Position numbers and translations under genes: made by a program. Shown piece after piece: positions 1 to 8,649 of a DNA stretch of 64,000 bases; within the stretch, counting starts at the first letter, position 1; the number at the start of each line of letters is the position of its first letter. The stretch spans positions 558,001 through 622,000 of the forward strand of contig JABTUA010000003.1 in the NCBI GenBank assembly GCA_015075635.1. Direction: 5' to 3'. The notes under the pieces are model-generated. The model was not told the origin of the DNA, searched no databases, and worked only from the letters and a program-made list of their open reading frames with translations. Source of the stretch: Polyangiaceae bacterium. Its GTDB lineage: Bacteria > Myxococcota_A > Polyangia > Polyangiales > Polyangiaceae.

Positions 1-394
1 GCGTCGCCGGCTGGCCTTCGCGCAGCGTGCGCGCGAACACGGACAGCCCTTCGGCCAGGCTGTCGCCGCTCGGCCTCCAGTCCGTGAGCGCGACCCGTGG
101 CCCTTGCGCGAAGCGGGCCGCCACGCGGGCGCTGGAGCGGTTGCGGCCCAGCCCGTACTCGATGGTCACGTCGAGGCTCTCGAAGCCGAGGGGCCGAGCT
201 CCGAGGGCCCAGGGCAAGAGCTGCGGCTCGGACGGCACGCGCTCCCTGAGCCGTTCCCCGCCGCCCCAGAAGGAACGCTCCGTCGAGTCGCAGCTGAGCG
301 CCGGGCCGGCGACCGGCTCGCAGTGGACTCGGATCTGGCGCGGACTGGTGGTGAAGCTCGCCGCGAGCGCCAGCGCGGTGAGCACCGCCATCAC
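1..394 (-). CDS. Hypothetical membrane-anchored protein, C-terminus beyond left edge
   Basis: An open frame runs leftward off the window edge. From GTG 394 or ATG 391 it begins with a hydrophobic stretch (AVLTALALAAS), then a polar region containing RVHCEPVAGPALSCDS and an Asp/Arg-rich segment. This suggests an N-terminal membrane anchor or uncleaved signal followed by an extracytoplasmic domain. The frame stays open further upstream into the preceding gene, so the start is uncertain. It follows the lipoprotein gene ending at 489 on the same strand and is probably the next member of that operon. No family recognised. Confidence 0.5.
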   Translation of the reverse strand, partial: MMAVLTALALAASFTTSPRQIRVHCEPVAGPALSCDSTERSFWGGGERLRERVPSEPQLLPWALGARPLGFESLDVTIEYGLGRNRSSARVAARFAQGPRVALTDWRPSGDSLAEGLSVFARTLREGQPAT

Positions 395-488
395 CGCGAG
401 CGTGATGCGGAAGTGGTGAAACGCGAGCCGGCGCGCCCCCGGCTTGGGCCCTGCCTGGAGCGATACGGCGAGCCGGTGGACGTCACCG

Positions 489-1766
489 CTAGAAGACGCC
501 GCCGACGCCGACGTCGAATGCGCGCGCCTCGACTGGCATTTTGGGCGGCGCGTTGGGATTGGTGGGCTCGATCTCGACGCGCGACCCGCTATTCACGATC
601 AGGAGGATCCCCGGCACGGTCAGGCCGATGCCCACGGGGAGCGTGATCAGTCCGGCGGTGAGCATGCCCCCGCCGTCGTCCTTCGACGCTCCGACCGAGA
701 TCAGCGCGGCGCCCGTCAGGATCCCGATCCCGCCGAAGGTCGTCATCACGATGCCGCCGGCGAGCTTGCCCGACTTGGTGGGGTAGGCCCGCGCGTCGAG
801 CTTGTCGCCCTTGCTCTGGTGCTCGCGCAGGTCGGGCATTTCGATGCGCTCGTTGCGCTCGTACCAGGCCTTCTCGTGCACGAAGGTGAAGGGTACGGCG
901 GGATCGACCCAGCGCGAACAAGGTGTGGCGCAGAGCTTCCGGTCGTTGATGTTCACGTCGTACTGGTGCTCGGGATTGCCCGACAAGAAGTTCACCTTGA
1001 CCGAGCCCGCGGGCCCCCGATCCGCCAGCTCCTTCGGCAGCGGCCAGAGGAACACCTGAATCGGCGAGCGGCACTCAGCGTGGGCGGACTCGTCGGTGGA
1101 CTCCTTGCAGGTGTCGGGCGTGCCCGCCTCGCGCAGCACGGACTCCGAGCTCTGGCTGCCTGCCCCGGTCGTTCCCACACCGGTGACGCCGACTCCGCCC
1201 TTCGCGCTCACGCTCCCGCCCGCGCGGAGCTTGAACGCCCCGATGCTCAGCGCGCCGACGATGTGGCTCGCGCCGGTGCAGGTTGCGTCGTCGGCGACGT
1301 GCTTGTCCCAACCGCGGAGCTCGAGCTGCCCGGCGATCGTGGTCTGGACCGCGAGACGCCCGCTGCGCTCCAGCTCGCCTTCGAGCGAGACGGCGCCCAG
1401 CGGCAGCTTCGCGTAGAGCTCGTCGGCGTCGTGGATCTCGACGACGTCGGTCGTGGTCGTGGTCCGCCGCCAGCCGTAAGCGCCGCGCACGCGGCACTGC
1501 GGCAGGAGCTTCATCTCGCAGCCGGAGTAGCTGACGACCACGCCGCCCTCGCGCAGGCGCGCCTCGAGGTTGGCCTTCTCGGACGCGGGCCACTCGGTGA
1601 CCAGCGGGTTCTCCGAGCTCGCGGCGACCTTGCACTTGGCCTGCCCGCCGGGTGCTTCCGGCGCTTTCGCCTCGAGCGCGCCGCCGCCGCCCGTGAACGG
1701 GTTGCCGCACGCGGCCAGGCCGAACACCCCGCACAGCGTCGCCCAGAGCCTGGTCACGCCGGCCAT
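489..1766 (-). CDS. Lipoprotein with PEGA-like segment and two C-terminal membrane helices (paralogue of 14579-15853)
   Basis: The 425-residue protein starts with a lipoprotein signal ending in LAAC (Cys20). Next comes a conserved block containing CKVAAS, NPLVTEWPASEK and YSGCEMK, then a region with KLPLGAVSLEGELERSGRLA. Around residue 300 a PEGA-like hairpin is visible (KLCATPCSRWV). Two hydrophobic helices follow near the C-terminus. The same block order, spacing and length recur in the 424-residue lipoprotein at 14579-15853, so the two are paralogues. The start is 1 nt after the LuxC-like stop at 1768, so it is probably co-transcribed. An envelope location is inferred; the function is unknown. 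Confidence 0.8.
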   Translation of the reverse strand: MAGVTRLWATLCGVFGLAACGNPFTGGGGALEAKAPEAPGGQAKCKVAASSENPLVTEWPASEKANLEARLREGGVVVSYSGCEMKLLPQCRVRGAYGWRRTTTTTDVVEIHDADELYAKLPLGAVSLEGELERSGRLAVQTTIAGQLELRGWDKHVADDATCTGASHIVGALSIGAFKLRAGGSVSAKGGVGVTGVGTTGAGSQSSESVLREAGTPDTCKESTDESAHAECRSPIQVFLWPLPKELADRGPAGSVKVNFLSGNPEHQYDVNINDRKLCATPCSRWVDPAVPFTFVHEKAWYERNERIEMPDLREHQSKGDKLDARAYPTKSGKLAGGIVMTTFGGIGILTGAALISVGASKDDGGGMLTAGLITLPVGIGLTVPGILLIVNSGSRVEIEPTNPNAPPKMPVEARAFDVGVGGVF

Positions 1767-1767
1767 T

Positions 1768-2820
1768 CTACACCGAGCGCGTCACCTGGTGCGCGAGCGC
1801 CCGGGAGCGCCGGTCGACCGGGCCGTCGAAGCGTGGTCGCTGCATCTGCCCCAACAGGGAGAGTCGAGCCTCTGGCAAGAGGCGCGAGGCCGTGACGCCC
1901 AGCCCGTCGAGGCTCGTCACCCCCACCGCCGCCATCGAGGCGGCGTGCGCCGAGAGCCACTCGAGCTCCGAGCCCGAGCGAACGACCACCAGGTTGCGGC
2001 CGGCCGGGGCCGGAAGCAGCCGCGCCGAGGTGTCGTCGAGGGCAACCCAGCCCGGTCCGGCAGCGAACACCTCGCCGGCGTAGGTCAGGGCTTCGCGCAC
2101 GCGCACGCCCTCCGCCCGCTCGTCGTCGTCGAGGCGTCCGAGCGGGATGCGCTCGGCAGCCCGTTCGAGCTCGAGCGCCAGCGCGCGCGCGAGCACGCGA
2201 GCTTCGTCGCGCGTCCCGGTGATCACCGCCACGCGTGGGCTCAGGCACCCGCGCTGGTCGAAGGGCACGATGTCCCGCGCGAGCGCCAGCGCCGCAGCGC
2301 TCGGATCGCCGGCGACTAGGGCGACGCCGAACCCGGAGCCGTGAGCGTGCAGCACTACGCCGTCCGGCAGCGCGCGCTCGAGCTCGGTGAGCGTGACGTC
2401 GGTGCCGTAGGCCCAGAGGTGATCGCCCGCGCGAGGTGCCAGCGTCTCGGTGAGCTGAAACGTGCCCGAAGCCTGCTGCAGTAGCCGTGCGAACACCGGT
2501 TCGCGGCGTGAGACGCGCACGAACACGTCGTCCGACTGAGCCAAGGCCAGCGCGATGGCGCGCAGCGGCGCCGAGAAGACGTTGGCGGCGAGCAAGACGT
2601 GCACGCGCGGCGCAGCCTCGACCGACGCACACAGCGCGCGGAGGTCCGCTTCGCTCGGCTGCGTCTCGAGGACCTCGGTCAGGGCGAGCTCGACGTTCTC
2701 CGGTGACAGCCCGGTGCTCTCGGGCAACAGCGCGCGCGCCTCGCGTCCGAGCGGGTCGCCGGGATCGGCCAGCCGCCGCGCGGCCGCCACCAGGGCGCGG
2801 ACGCGGTCCTCGGGGGCCAC
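1768..2820 (-). CDS. LuxC-family acyl-CoA (acyl-protein) reductase
   Basis: The 350-residue protein belongs to the aldehyde-dehydrogenase-like LuxC family, which reduces activated acyl groups to aldehydes using NADPH. Visible support: HVLLAANVFSAPLRAI near residues 74-89, a nucleotide-pocket-like VRVSRREPVFARLL near 101-114, and FDQRGCLSPR at 187-196, where Cys192 is the expected catalytic thiol (typical LuxC has YDQQGCLSP). It is shorter than many LuxC proteins (about 480 residues). GTG start directly follows the TGA of the upstream gene. A LuxE-family partner lies about 8 kb away at 10601-11650. No luciferase luxAB genes are present, so a role in light emission is not implied. Confidence 0.75.
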   Translation of the reverse strand: MAPEDRVRALVAAARRLADPGDPLGREARALLPESTGLSPENVELALTEVLETQPSEADLRALCASVEAAPRVHVLLAANVFSAPLRAIALALAQSDDVFVRVSRREPVFARLLQQASGTFQLTETLAPRAGDHLWAYGTDVTLTELERALPDGVVLHAHGSGFGVALVAGDPSAAALALARDIVPFDQRGCLSPRVAVITGTRDEARVLARALALELERAAERIPLGRLDDDERAEGVRVREALTYAGEVFAAGPGWVALDDTSARLLPAPAGRNLVVVRSGSELEWLSAHAASMAAVGVTSLDGLGVTASRLLPEARLSLLGQMQRPRFDGPVDRRSRALAHQVTRSV

Positions 2821-3261
2821 TCAGAGCTCCTCGCAGCCCGACGCTGCGAAGGAAGAGGCGGCCGCCTGCGCCCGCTCGCGCTCGCAGGCGTCGCGGGTCG
2901 CGAAGCAGAGCGCATAGGGCGGGTTCGGCTGGGAGGCCTCGGTCGCGTAGCAGAAGGCAGTGCGCCGCTCGACGCACGGCGGGAGAGGCGGCGACCCCGT
3001 GGGCGTGCGCGCGGTGCGCGGGTAGGTGCAGACCCGGGCGCAACGCTCGTACACGCACTTGAAGCCTTCCCCTGCGGGGACCAGGGTGCGGGGCTCGAGC
3101 ACCACGGGCGTGATGGGCGGCGGTGGGGAGGCCTCCGCGGGCTCCGGGGCCACGGATTCGGCGTCGGCGCTGGGCGGCACGGACGCCTGACGACATGCTG
3201 TCGCCAGCGCCATGGCGAAGAGAGTGAGCCGCGTTCGTGGCACGCGATCGATTTCTATCAC
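2821..3261 (-). CDS. Cysteine-rich lipoprotein, conserved-Cys family A1
   Basis: A 146-residue predicted lipoprotein (signal ending LATAC) with a Pro/Ala/Glu-rich linker and a cysteine-rich C-terminal domain. The cysteines occur as C-x4-C-x3-C, then C-x7-C within PPCVERRTAFC, then C-x6-C. The same spacing and the TAFC landmark occur in the lipoprotein at 32804-33169, so the two define a small paralogous family. The start is GTG 3261, just after the upstream stop at 3264, within a tight operon. A periplasmic or outer-membrane disulfide-rich domain is inferred. Function unknown. Confidence 0.7.
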   Translation of the reverse strand: MIEIDRVPRTRLTLFAMALATACRQASVPPSADAESVAPEPAEASPPPPITPVVLEPRTLVPAGEGFKCVYERCARVCTYPRTARTPTGSPPLPPCVERRTAFCYATEASQPNPPYALCFATRDACERERAQAAASSFAASGCEEL

Positions 3262-3263
3262 AC

Positions 3264-3812
3264 TCAGCTGTTCTGAAGCGCCTCCACCCGGGCGCGAAGC
3301 TCGACGATCAGCGGCTCGACCCCGTCGCCGCGCCCGTGCCGAGCCAAGGTCAGCTCGGTGGCGAGCATCTCGGCCAGCTCCCGCACTTCGTCGAGTGCCG
3401 CACGGTCAGCGTCCTGCAGCGCCACGAGGCGGGTGACGCGGCGAGCCGGCCCCGCCGACGCAGCGAGCTCGCCCTCGATGGCGTCGAGCCGACCGCCGAT
3501 GCGGTCCACCGCCTGCAAGATGGCCTCGGCGTCGCGCGCCGTCAGCGCGCCTTCGAGGTCGGTTCCTCGTACGGCGTCGCGCGCGCGGGCGACCGCAAGG
3601 GAGATCCCTTGCACCGCTTCGCGCTCGCGCCGCGCGGGGCCGCGCTCGCGGGCCGGAGCCAGCGCGAACGGCAGCCAGAGCGGCCAGAGCGCGAACGCGG
3701 CCGCCGCCGACCCGACGCTAGCCCAGCTCCGAGGCCTCGAGCGGAACAGCACCAGCGCCGCCGCGGCGAGCCCGGCCGTCAGGTAGGCCACCACGAGCGC
3801 GCCGGGGGTCAT
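3264..3812 (-). CDS. Membrane protein with N-terminal helices and coiled-coil tail
   Basis: The 182-residue protein has two hydrophobic segments in the first about 50 residues (GALVVAYLTAGLAAAALVLF, then FALWPLWLPFALA). A long charged helical region follows with heptad-like patterning and many Ala, Glu, Arg and Asp residues, suggesting a cytoplasmic coiled coil. ATG start at 3812 overlaps the end of the upstream membrane-protein gene by 4 nt. It is in the middle of the operon running from 4965 leftward. No named family recognised. Confidence 0.65.
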   Translation of the reverse strand: MTPGALVVAYLTAGLAAAALVLFRSRPRSWASVGSAAAAFALWPLWLPFALAPARERGPARREREAVQGISLAVARARDAVRGTDLEGALTARDAEAILQAVDRIGGRLDAIEGELAASAGPARRVTRLVALQDADRAALDEVRELAEMLATELTLARHGRGDGVEPLIVELRARVEALQNS

Positions 3813-4447
3813 GGCCGGCGATCGAAGAGCGCGCCGACGATCCCGCCTTCGACGCGACCGTGGGCGAACACGGGGACCGCTGTGTCGCGTGGATCGCCGA
3901 GGAATGGCCGCAAGAGCCAGGCGCTCTGCACACCGACCGCGCCGAACACAGCGATGAACGACAGGAGCGCACCGATGCGCCCGGGCGCGTCGCCGAGCGC
4001 GACCAAGAGCAGCCGCAAGCCGGAGAGGCCGCCCAGCGCGTAGCCGCCGAGGGCGAGCAAGCGCAGGGGCTCGTAGCCCACGCCCGAGCTCGCCGCGAGA
4101 CCGAGCGCCGGGGACAGCGCGAAGAGTACGAGTGAGGAGCGCGCGCCGGCCGCGAGCATCAGCGCGAGCGTGGAGCGAAAGCCCCAGCTCCGGCCGAAGG
4201 CCGACGCCAGCACGTAGAACGCCGGGCCAGCGACCGCGAGGGTGAGCAAGGTCACCCCGGGCAGCTTGAGCGCGGCGAGCAGCGCTTGACCGGCACCGCG
4301 GAACGAGCCGGCGGCGGCGCCGAAGGCCAGACCCCCGAGCACGATGGACGACAACGAAAGGCGCGCGACGTTCACGCGTTCACCCTCATCCAAGCACAGC
4401 GCGACCGCGCGGACCGGCGAGCGTAGAAGGCTGCTCAGGAAATTCAT
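3809..4447 (-). CDS. Polytopic membrane protein, Yip1-like
   Basis: A 212-residue protein starting at ATG 4447 (MNFLSSLLRSPVRAV). A short amphipathic N-terminus is followed by about five hydrophobic segments rich in Ala, Leu and Gly. The layout of an N-terminal RSP-type helix followed by five membrane spans is like Yip1-domain proteins, but similarity is weak by eye. The ATG overlaps the TGA of the upstream gene in a TGATG arrangement, which suggests translational coupling. The frame is open further upstream, but that extension is Arg-rich and overlaps the preceding gene, so it is rejected. Confidence 0.65.
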   Translation of the reverse strand: MNFLSSLLRSPVRAVALCLDEGERVNVARLSLSSIVLGGLAFGAAAGSFRGAGQALLAALKLPGVTLLTLAVAGPAFYVLASAFGRSWGFRSTLALMLAAGARSSLVLFALSPALGLAASSGVGYEPLRLLALGGYALGGLSGLRLLLVALGDAPGRIGALLSFIAVFGAVGVQSAWLLRPFLGDPRDTAVPVFAHGRVEGGIVGALFDRRP

Positions 4448-4965
4448 CAGCGCCCACCTCCCAGCGCCGGCAGGACTAGCCACCACACGCGGGCCGTCAG
4501 GAGCGCCAGGAACGGCACGAACACCCAGAGAAACAGCCGCGGTACGCCGTCCAGGGCTGCGCTGAGCGCGCGCACGCCCATCGCGCTGCCGAGCAGCAAG
4601 CCGAGGGTCGCGAACGACGCGGCGGTGACGTGCGACTCGGCGGTGACGCAGAGGAGCAGCGCTGCCGGAGAGAGCCCCGCGAGCACTCGGCCCGCGACCG
4701 CGACGCCGTCCGCGACCGCGACCACCGCCGCACGCGCGTCCACCTCCAGATCGGCGTGAGCGACCCCGATGCACAGCGCGGGAGTCCCGAGGCCCACGGC
4801 CACCGCGAACCCGAGCGGCACTCCCGCCGCGTGCAGCGCCGCGGCGCCGAGACCATGACGCACGGCGATGGCGGCGCCGAACGGCGCTGCGAGCGCCAGC
4901 CCTTTGGCAGCTCGCTCCAGGGACCAGACCAGCTCCGACGATCCGCCGACGGCGTGTGTGCTCAT
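4447..4965 (-). CDS. Hypothetical integral membrane protein
   Basis: The 172-residue product has a short polar N-terminus and then about five hydrophobic helices (for example LALAAPFGAAIAVRHGLGAA and FLWVFVPFLALLTARVWWLV). It resembles its downstream neighbour in size and topology, so the two may form a membrane pair. ATG start 4965. It is the first gene of a leftward set of at least six overlapping genes reaching the LuxC-like reductase and lipoprotein, so its promoter should be in the 4966-5047 gap. No function can be assigned. Confidence 0.65.
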   Translation of the reverse strand: MSTHAVGGSSELVWSLERAAKGLALAAPFGAAIAVRHGLGAAALHAAGVPLGFAVAVGLGTPALCIGVAHADLEVDARAAVVAVADGVAVAGRVLAGLSPAALLLCVTAESHVTAASFATLGLLLGSAMGVRALSAALDGVPRLFLWVFVPFLALLTARVWWLVLPALGGGR

Positions 4966-5047
4966 GCGCCGACCCTAGCCAGCGCGCGTGCAGCGGGTTT
5001 GGCGCTCGCGAGGAGCCCCCGTGGAGAGCTCGTGGTGTCGGCCGCGC

Positions 5048-6064
5048 TCAGGCGCGGGCGCGCCAAGCGTTCGGCGTGGTCTGGGTCCAGCGCTTGAAGG
5101 CGCGGTGAAATGCGCTGGGCTCGGAGAATCCGAGCAGGAAGGCCACCTCCGACAGCGGGATGCGCTTGTCGCTGACGTAGCCGCGCGCCAGCCGCGCGCG
5201 CGTCTCGTCGAGCAGCTCGCGGAACGACGTGCCCTCCGCCTCGAGGCGCCGGCGCAGCGTGCGCTCGCTGGTGGCCAGACATTTCGCCACCTGCTCCAGG
5301 TTGGGGACGCCTTTCTGCAGCTCCTCCGCGATGATGCTGCGCAGCCGATCGAGCGGCGCTGCCTCGTCTCCCCCGCGCTTCTCCAGCGCCTGGCTCGCGA
5401 CGGAGCGCAGGTACTCGCCGAGCTGCGCGTCTGCCTTCGGCAGCGGCAGCGCCAGGTCCTCGGGGCGGAGCACCATCGCGGTGTCGGTGGCCCGAAACTG
5501 GACCTTGCAGCCGAAGAACGCGCGGTGGGCCGCGGGGTCCTTGGGCCCGATGTGAGCGAAGCGCACCTCCACCGGAGTGAGGTGCTCCTGAGTCAACACG
5601 CGCGCTCCGTTCAGAAGCTCCGCGAGCGTAGCCTCCGTCGCGAAGCGCAGGCCCAGGCGATCCTCGAACTTTCTCCGGTAGACGACACGGAGCGTGCCGT
5701 CGCCCTCGAGCTCGATGCCCGGGTCGTCGGTCCAGAGGCCCAGGAAGCGCACGGCGTGGCGAACGGCCTCACCCAGCGTCGCGCTGTTCATCGCCACGAA
5801 GCCGACCAGCCCGTAGTCTCCGGGCGAGTAGCGCTCGGCGCCGAGCATCGCGCCGTCGGCTCGCGGATCGACGGCGAAGACGGCCTCCCACAGCGCGTGG
5901 AGCTGCTGGAGCGGGATCCGCGCGTCCTGGTCGGCGACGAGCGCCGGGTCGATTCCCGCCTGCAGAAGTAACGGCAGCGGATCGCGCCGCCACTCCTCAG
6001 GGCCGCTGGTGAGCTTGCGAATGGCCCCGCTGGCGATGGTGGGCTGCTTGGCCCGCACAGCCAC
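5048..6064 (-). CDS. AraC-family transcriptional regulator
   Basis: About 338 residues. The N-terminal about 210 residues match the sensor layout of OruR/ArgR-type AraC regulators (LLLQAGIDPALVADQDARIP, YGLVGFVAMNSATLGEAV). The C-terminal about 100 residues form the double helix-turn-helix, including CLATSERTLRRRLEAEGTSF and the second-helix signature ISEVAFLLGF-type stretch (PLSEVAFLLGFSEPSAFHRA). The start is placed at GTG 6064 because family members start about 15-20 residues before the IRKLTSGP segment; GTG 6058 is an alternative. Upstream codons are Pro/Gly-rich and rejected. The target genes are unknown. Confidence 0.85.
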   Translation of the reverse strand: MAVRAKQPTIASGAIRKLTSGPEEWRRDPLPLLLQAGIDPALVADQDARIPLQQLHALWEAVFAVDPRADGAMLGAERYSPGDYGLVGFVAMNSATLGEAVRHAVRFLGLWTDDPGIELEGDGTLRVVYRRKFEDRLGLRFATEATLAELLNGARVLTQEHLTPVEVRFAHIGPKDPAAHRAFFGCKVQFRATDTAMVLRPEDLALPLPKADAQLGEYLRSVASQALEKRGGDEAAPLDRLRSIIAEELQKGVPNLEQVAKCLATSERTLRRRLEAEGTSFRELLDETRARLARGYVSDKRIPLSEVAFLLGFSEPSAFHRAFKRWTQTTPNAWRARA

Positions 6065-6132
6065 GAGGCTAGGCCGCTCGCGGGGCTTTTCAAGATCACA
6101 GTGCAGTGGACCGCGCGGCCAGGCCGCCGAGC

Positions 6133-6345
6133 TCACGCCGCCGGCGCTTGCACCCCCGGCGCCGCGTCGCGGTCCGCCTCCCGGCGCTGGTGGAGTTGGA
6201 TCAGATCTTCGATCAGCGGGTGACAACCACCGCAGCCCGTCCCCGCACCGCACGCGCGCCCCACCTCTTCCACGCTGTTCGCGCCGGACTCACAGGCTCC
6301 CAGAACCTCGCGGTGACAGACTCGACGGCAGTGACAGACCAGCAC
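6133..6345 (-). CDS. bfd: Bacterioferritin-associated ferredoxin
   Basis: A 70-residue protein with the Bfd [2Fe-2S] ligand set: CHC near the N-terminus (VLVCHCRRVCHREV) and CGGC about 32 residues later (GAGTGCGGCHPLIEDLI). Bfd delivers electrons to bacterioferritin to release stored iron. The GTG start at 6345 has a GAGG ribosome-binding site at the right distance. It is divergent from the bacterioferritin gene at 6469, with a Fur-box-like sequence between them, so joint iron control is likely. The partner bacterioferritin is broken by an insertion sequence, leaving bfd apparently intact but without its usual local target. Confidence 0.85.
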   Translation of the reverse strand: MLVCHCRRVCHREVLGACESGANSVEEVGRACGAGTGCGGCHPLIEDLIQLHQRREADRDAAPGVQAPAA

Positions 6346-6376
6346 GACGACCTCGTTGACAGGAGCGTAGCATCTT

Positions 6377-6395
6377 GATAATGACTTTCAATATC
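6377..6395. promoter_or_regulatory. Candidate Fur box in the bfd-bfr divergent region
   Basis: The 19-bp sequence GATAATGACTTTCAATATC matches the classical Fur consensus GATAATGATAATCATTATC at 15 of 19 positions, including both outer GATAAT/ATTATC-type arms. It is strikingly AT-rich in this very GC-rich DNA. It lies 32 bp from the bfd start and 74 bp from the bfr start, so one site could control both divergent genes. The match is seen directly; Fur binding is inferred. Confidence 0.7.
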
Positions 6396-6458
6396 AAAGT
6401 GGCGCCCCGGGAAATCAAGTGAATACCGGCATTTCGCCGATGGGGTAGGCTGCATGCA

Positions 6459-6464
6459 GGGAGG
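6459..6464 (+). promoter_or_regulatory. Ribosome-binding site deciding the bfr start
   Basis: GGGAGG lies five bases before ATG 6469, so translation should start there (MKGDPEIIELLN). An upstream in-frame ATG at 6454 contains this site inside its own codons and lacks a good site of its own. Confidence 0.65.
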
Positions 6465-6468
6465 TCAG

Positions 6469-6633
6469 ATGAAGGGCGACCCGGAGATCATCGAGCTCTT
6501 GAACGACGTTCTGAGCGCGGAGCTCACCGCCATCAACCAGTACTTCGTGCACGCCAAGATGTGCGCGAACTGGGGCTATCCGCGCCTGGCCAAGAAGAAG
6601 CGCGAGGAGTCCATCGAGGAGATGCACCACGCC
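6469..6633 (+). pseudogene. bfr: Bacterioferritin, 5' part, interrupted by IS66-type element
   Basis: This segment encodes the first 55 residues of bacterioferritin: MKGDPEIIELLNDVLSAELT, the ferroxidase Glu18 region, NQYFVHAKMCANWGY, and REESIEEMHHA with the expected heme-ligand Met52. The frame then enters the insertion sequence and stops after about 15 foreign residues at 6678. The remainder resumes in frame at 9400. Removing the element and one target copy rejoins MHHA to DRVIERILFLDG, the normal family sequence. The gene must have been intact until recently, since no other damage is seen. Confidence 0.9.
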
Positions 6634-6660
6634 GGTATCCGGAGCACGGACCCCGTTCTT
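6634..6660. repeat. Left terminal inverted repeat of the IS66-type element
   Basis: Twenty-seven bases starting GGTATCCGGAGC, identical to the reverse complement of 9373-9399. Preceded by the CACGCC target copy at 6628-6633. Confidence 0.9.
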
Positions 6661-6726
6661 GAGGAACGGATCGCGTGACGCGATATTCGCGGCGTGACCC
6701 AGCAGGCGAAGTCGGTTCGGAGGCGC

Positions 6727-8553
6727 CTACTCGGCCGCGTCAGCCAGTGCGGGCGGGACGGTGATCGTGCCGAGCTCAGCGTCGAGCTCGCCGGGGACGA
6801 GGCGCGCCCGCGTTGCCGCCCAGTAGGCGGGAGCGAGCTCGAGGTAGCGGTCGCGAGGCCAGTACGGCATGACGCGGATGATCTCGGTCAGATAGCGCTC
6901 GGGATCGAGGTCGTGGAGCTTGCAGCTGGCGATCAAGGAATAGAGGTTGGCGGCGGCGTGGGCGTGATCGTCGGAGCCGAAGAAGAGCCAAGCCTTTCTG
7001 CCGGTGGCGACGATCCTGAGCGCGCCCTCGCTGTGGTTGTTGTCCATGCGCAGCCTGCCGTCTTCGAGGAAGCGGCGCAGCGCGAGCTCCTGGCGCAGGA
7101 CGTAGCCGAGGGCCTTGTTGACGAGGCCCCGCTCCTCGGTCGCGGGCCCGGCTCGAGCGCGTGCCCACTCGAAGAACTCGGCGACGAGCGGCTCGAGGAC
7201 GGTCTTGCGTCTCTGCCGGCGCGTCGCTGGCGGCAATGTGTTCCAGCTTTCGTCGAGCTTGTAGAGCGCACGGATCCGGAGCAAGCCCTCCCGGCCGATG
7301 GCGAAGCCGCTGACAGCAGCGTCCCAGAAACGCCTGCGCGCGTGGCTCCAGCAAGCGACCTCGCTGGGCGCATCATTCGGGTCTTCGACGGCGTCTCCGC
7401 GGAACAGCGCGTCGTAGACGGCGTGCGCGTCCGCTTGAATGTAGCCGGAGAACCCGCGAAACATGTCGCAGACGGCAGCGCTCGTGTGCTTGGGCTGGTA
7501 CTCGAAGAAGACGTGCTTCTTGTCGGCCAAGACGACGAAGAAGTGACCTTTCCTACAGGACTGCCGCCGCCCATCCGCAAGTGGCTCCGGGCGGATCGCG
7601 ACTCCGGTGGCGTCGGTGGACAGACAGAACGCGTTCTTGCGGGCATCTTCCGCGCACGCGAGCACGATGGCGCCGAGGCAAGCCCCGACTTCCTCGATCG
7701 AGCGCGCCATGGTGGCGCGATCGAGGTCGATACCGTCCGCGGCGAGCTGCTCTTCTTGACGGAAGTACGGCATGCCGAAGCGGAACTTCTGGACGATGAT
7801 GTGCGCGAGCATGGTCGGCGCGAGCAGGCCCCGCCGCACGAGCAGCGGAGGCAGCGGGGCCGTGATGATGGTGAAACGAGGCCCGTCCTGCTCGATGACC
7901 GTGGTGTCTTCGGGCGAAGGCGCGGGCACGGGCTGCGGGACCGCGACCTTGTACTTGGCCCGCGCGAGTACGACCCGCACGGACCCTGGGCGCTGGTAGC
8001 CGAGCTTGTAGCTCAACTCCCAGTCGATCGGAGCGGCGCCGCTGGCCTCGAGCTCGAGGTCACGGATCTCGATGCGCCGCTCGGGAAGATCGGCTTCGGC
8101 TAGGTTTCTTCGGCCTTTGGGCTTGGGCCGCGGCTGGGCCGCCGGCTTGCCCGCCGGACGCGAGCCGACGGGCTCCGGAGTTGTCGATGGCGCATTCTCG
8201 GTGTCCGTGGCCGGCGTCCCTGCGTCCGCAGCAGTATCGTTTCCGAGCTTCGCCGCGAGCTCGTCGAGCTTCTGTTTGGTCTTCTCGAACTCCATCTCGA
8301 GCTGGGTCGAGTCGACGCGCTCGGCTTTGGCGATGAAGATTCGTCGGCGCAAGAGCTCGAACTGCTCCATGAGCTGGCGGTAGGCGCGCTTCAGGTTGTC
8401 GCGCTCCGCGATGACGCCGGTGAGTTGCTCGCTCGTGGCGGCAAGCTGGTCGCTCGTGACGGCGAGCTCGAGACGCATGCGATTCACCAGCGCCTCGAGC
8501 TCCTGCACGCGCTTCGACGGCGTCGATGACGACTCTGCTTGAACAGCGCTCAC
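6727..8553 (-). CDS. tnpC: IS66 transposase TnpC
   Basis: The 608-residue DDE-type transposase has the IS66 layout. An N-terminal coiled coil (residues about 15-90) is followed by a Pro/Thr linker and a helix-turn-helix-like region with a Pro-rich segment. The catalytic core has LSTDATGVAI (first Asp), GYIQADAHAVYDALF (second Asp) and the C-terminal NNHSEGALRIVATGRKAW (Glu). CWSHARRRFWDA lies between the last two, as in the family. GTG start 8553. There is a 96-nt gap from tnpB. Full length, no frameshift seen. Confidence 0.93.
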   Translation of the reverse strand: MSAVQAESSSTPSKRVQELEALVNRMRLELAVTSDQLAATSEQLTGVIAERDNLKRAYRQLMEQFELLRRRIFIAKAERVDSTQLEMEFEKTKQKLDELAAKLGNDTAADAGTPATDTENAPSTTPEPVGSRPAGKPAAQPRPKPKGRRNLAEADLPERRIEIRDLELEASGAAPIDWELSYKLGYQRPGSVRVVLARAKYKVAVPQPVPAPSPEDTTVIEQDGPRFTIITAPLPPLLVRRGLLAPTMLAHIIVQKFRFGMPYFRQEEQLAADGIDLDRATMARSIEEVGACLGAIVLACAEDARKNAFCLSTDATGVAIRPEPLADGRRQSCRKGHFFVVLADKKHVFFEYQPKHTSAAVCDMFRGFSGYIQADAHAVYDALFRGDAVEDPNDAPSEVACWSHARRRFWDAAVSGFAIGREGLLRIRALYKLDESWNTLPPATRRQRRKTVLEPLVAEFFEWARARAGPATEERGLVNKALGYVLRQELALRRFLEDGRLRMDNNHSEGALRIVATGRKAWLFFGSDDHAHAAANLYSLIASCKLHDLDPERYLTEIIRVMPYWPRDRYLELAPAYWAATRARLVPGELDAELGTITVPPALADAAE

Positions 8554-8649
8554 GCAGAATCAGCTCCTACCGAAGTAGGAGTGATCTGTCGAGTGCGAAC
8601 GCAAAGAAAATGCGAGCGACGCGCACCCCGACGCGTCGCTCGCGACGAG

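Noticed and set aside
6628..6635. 8-bp target duplication typical of IS66
   Set aside because: Left CACGCCGG and right CACGCCGA differ at the last base; only 6 bp are exactly shared and suffice to restore the reading frame.
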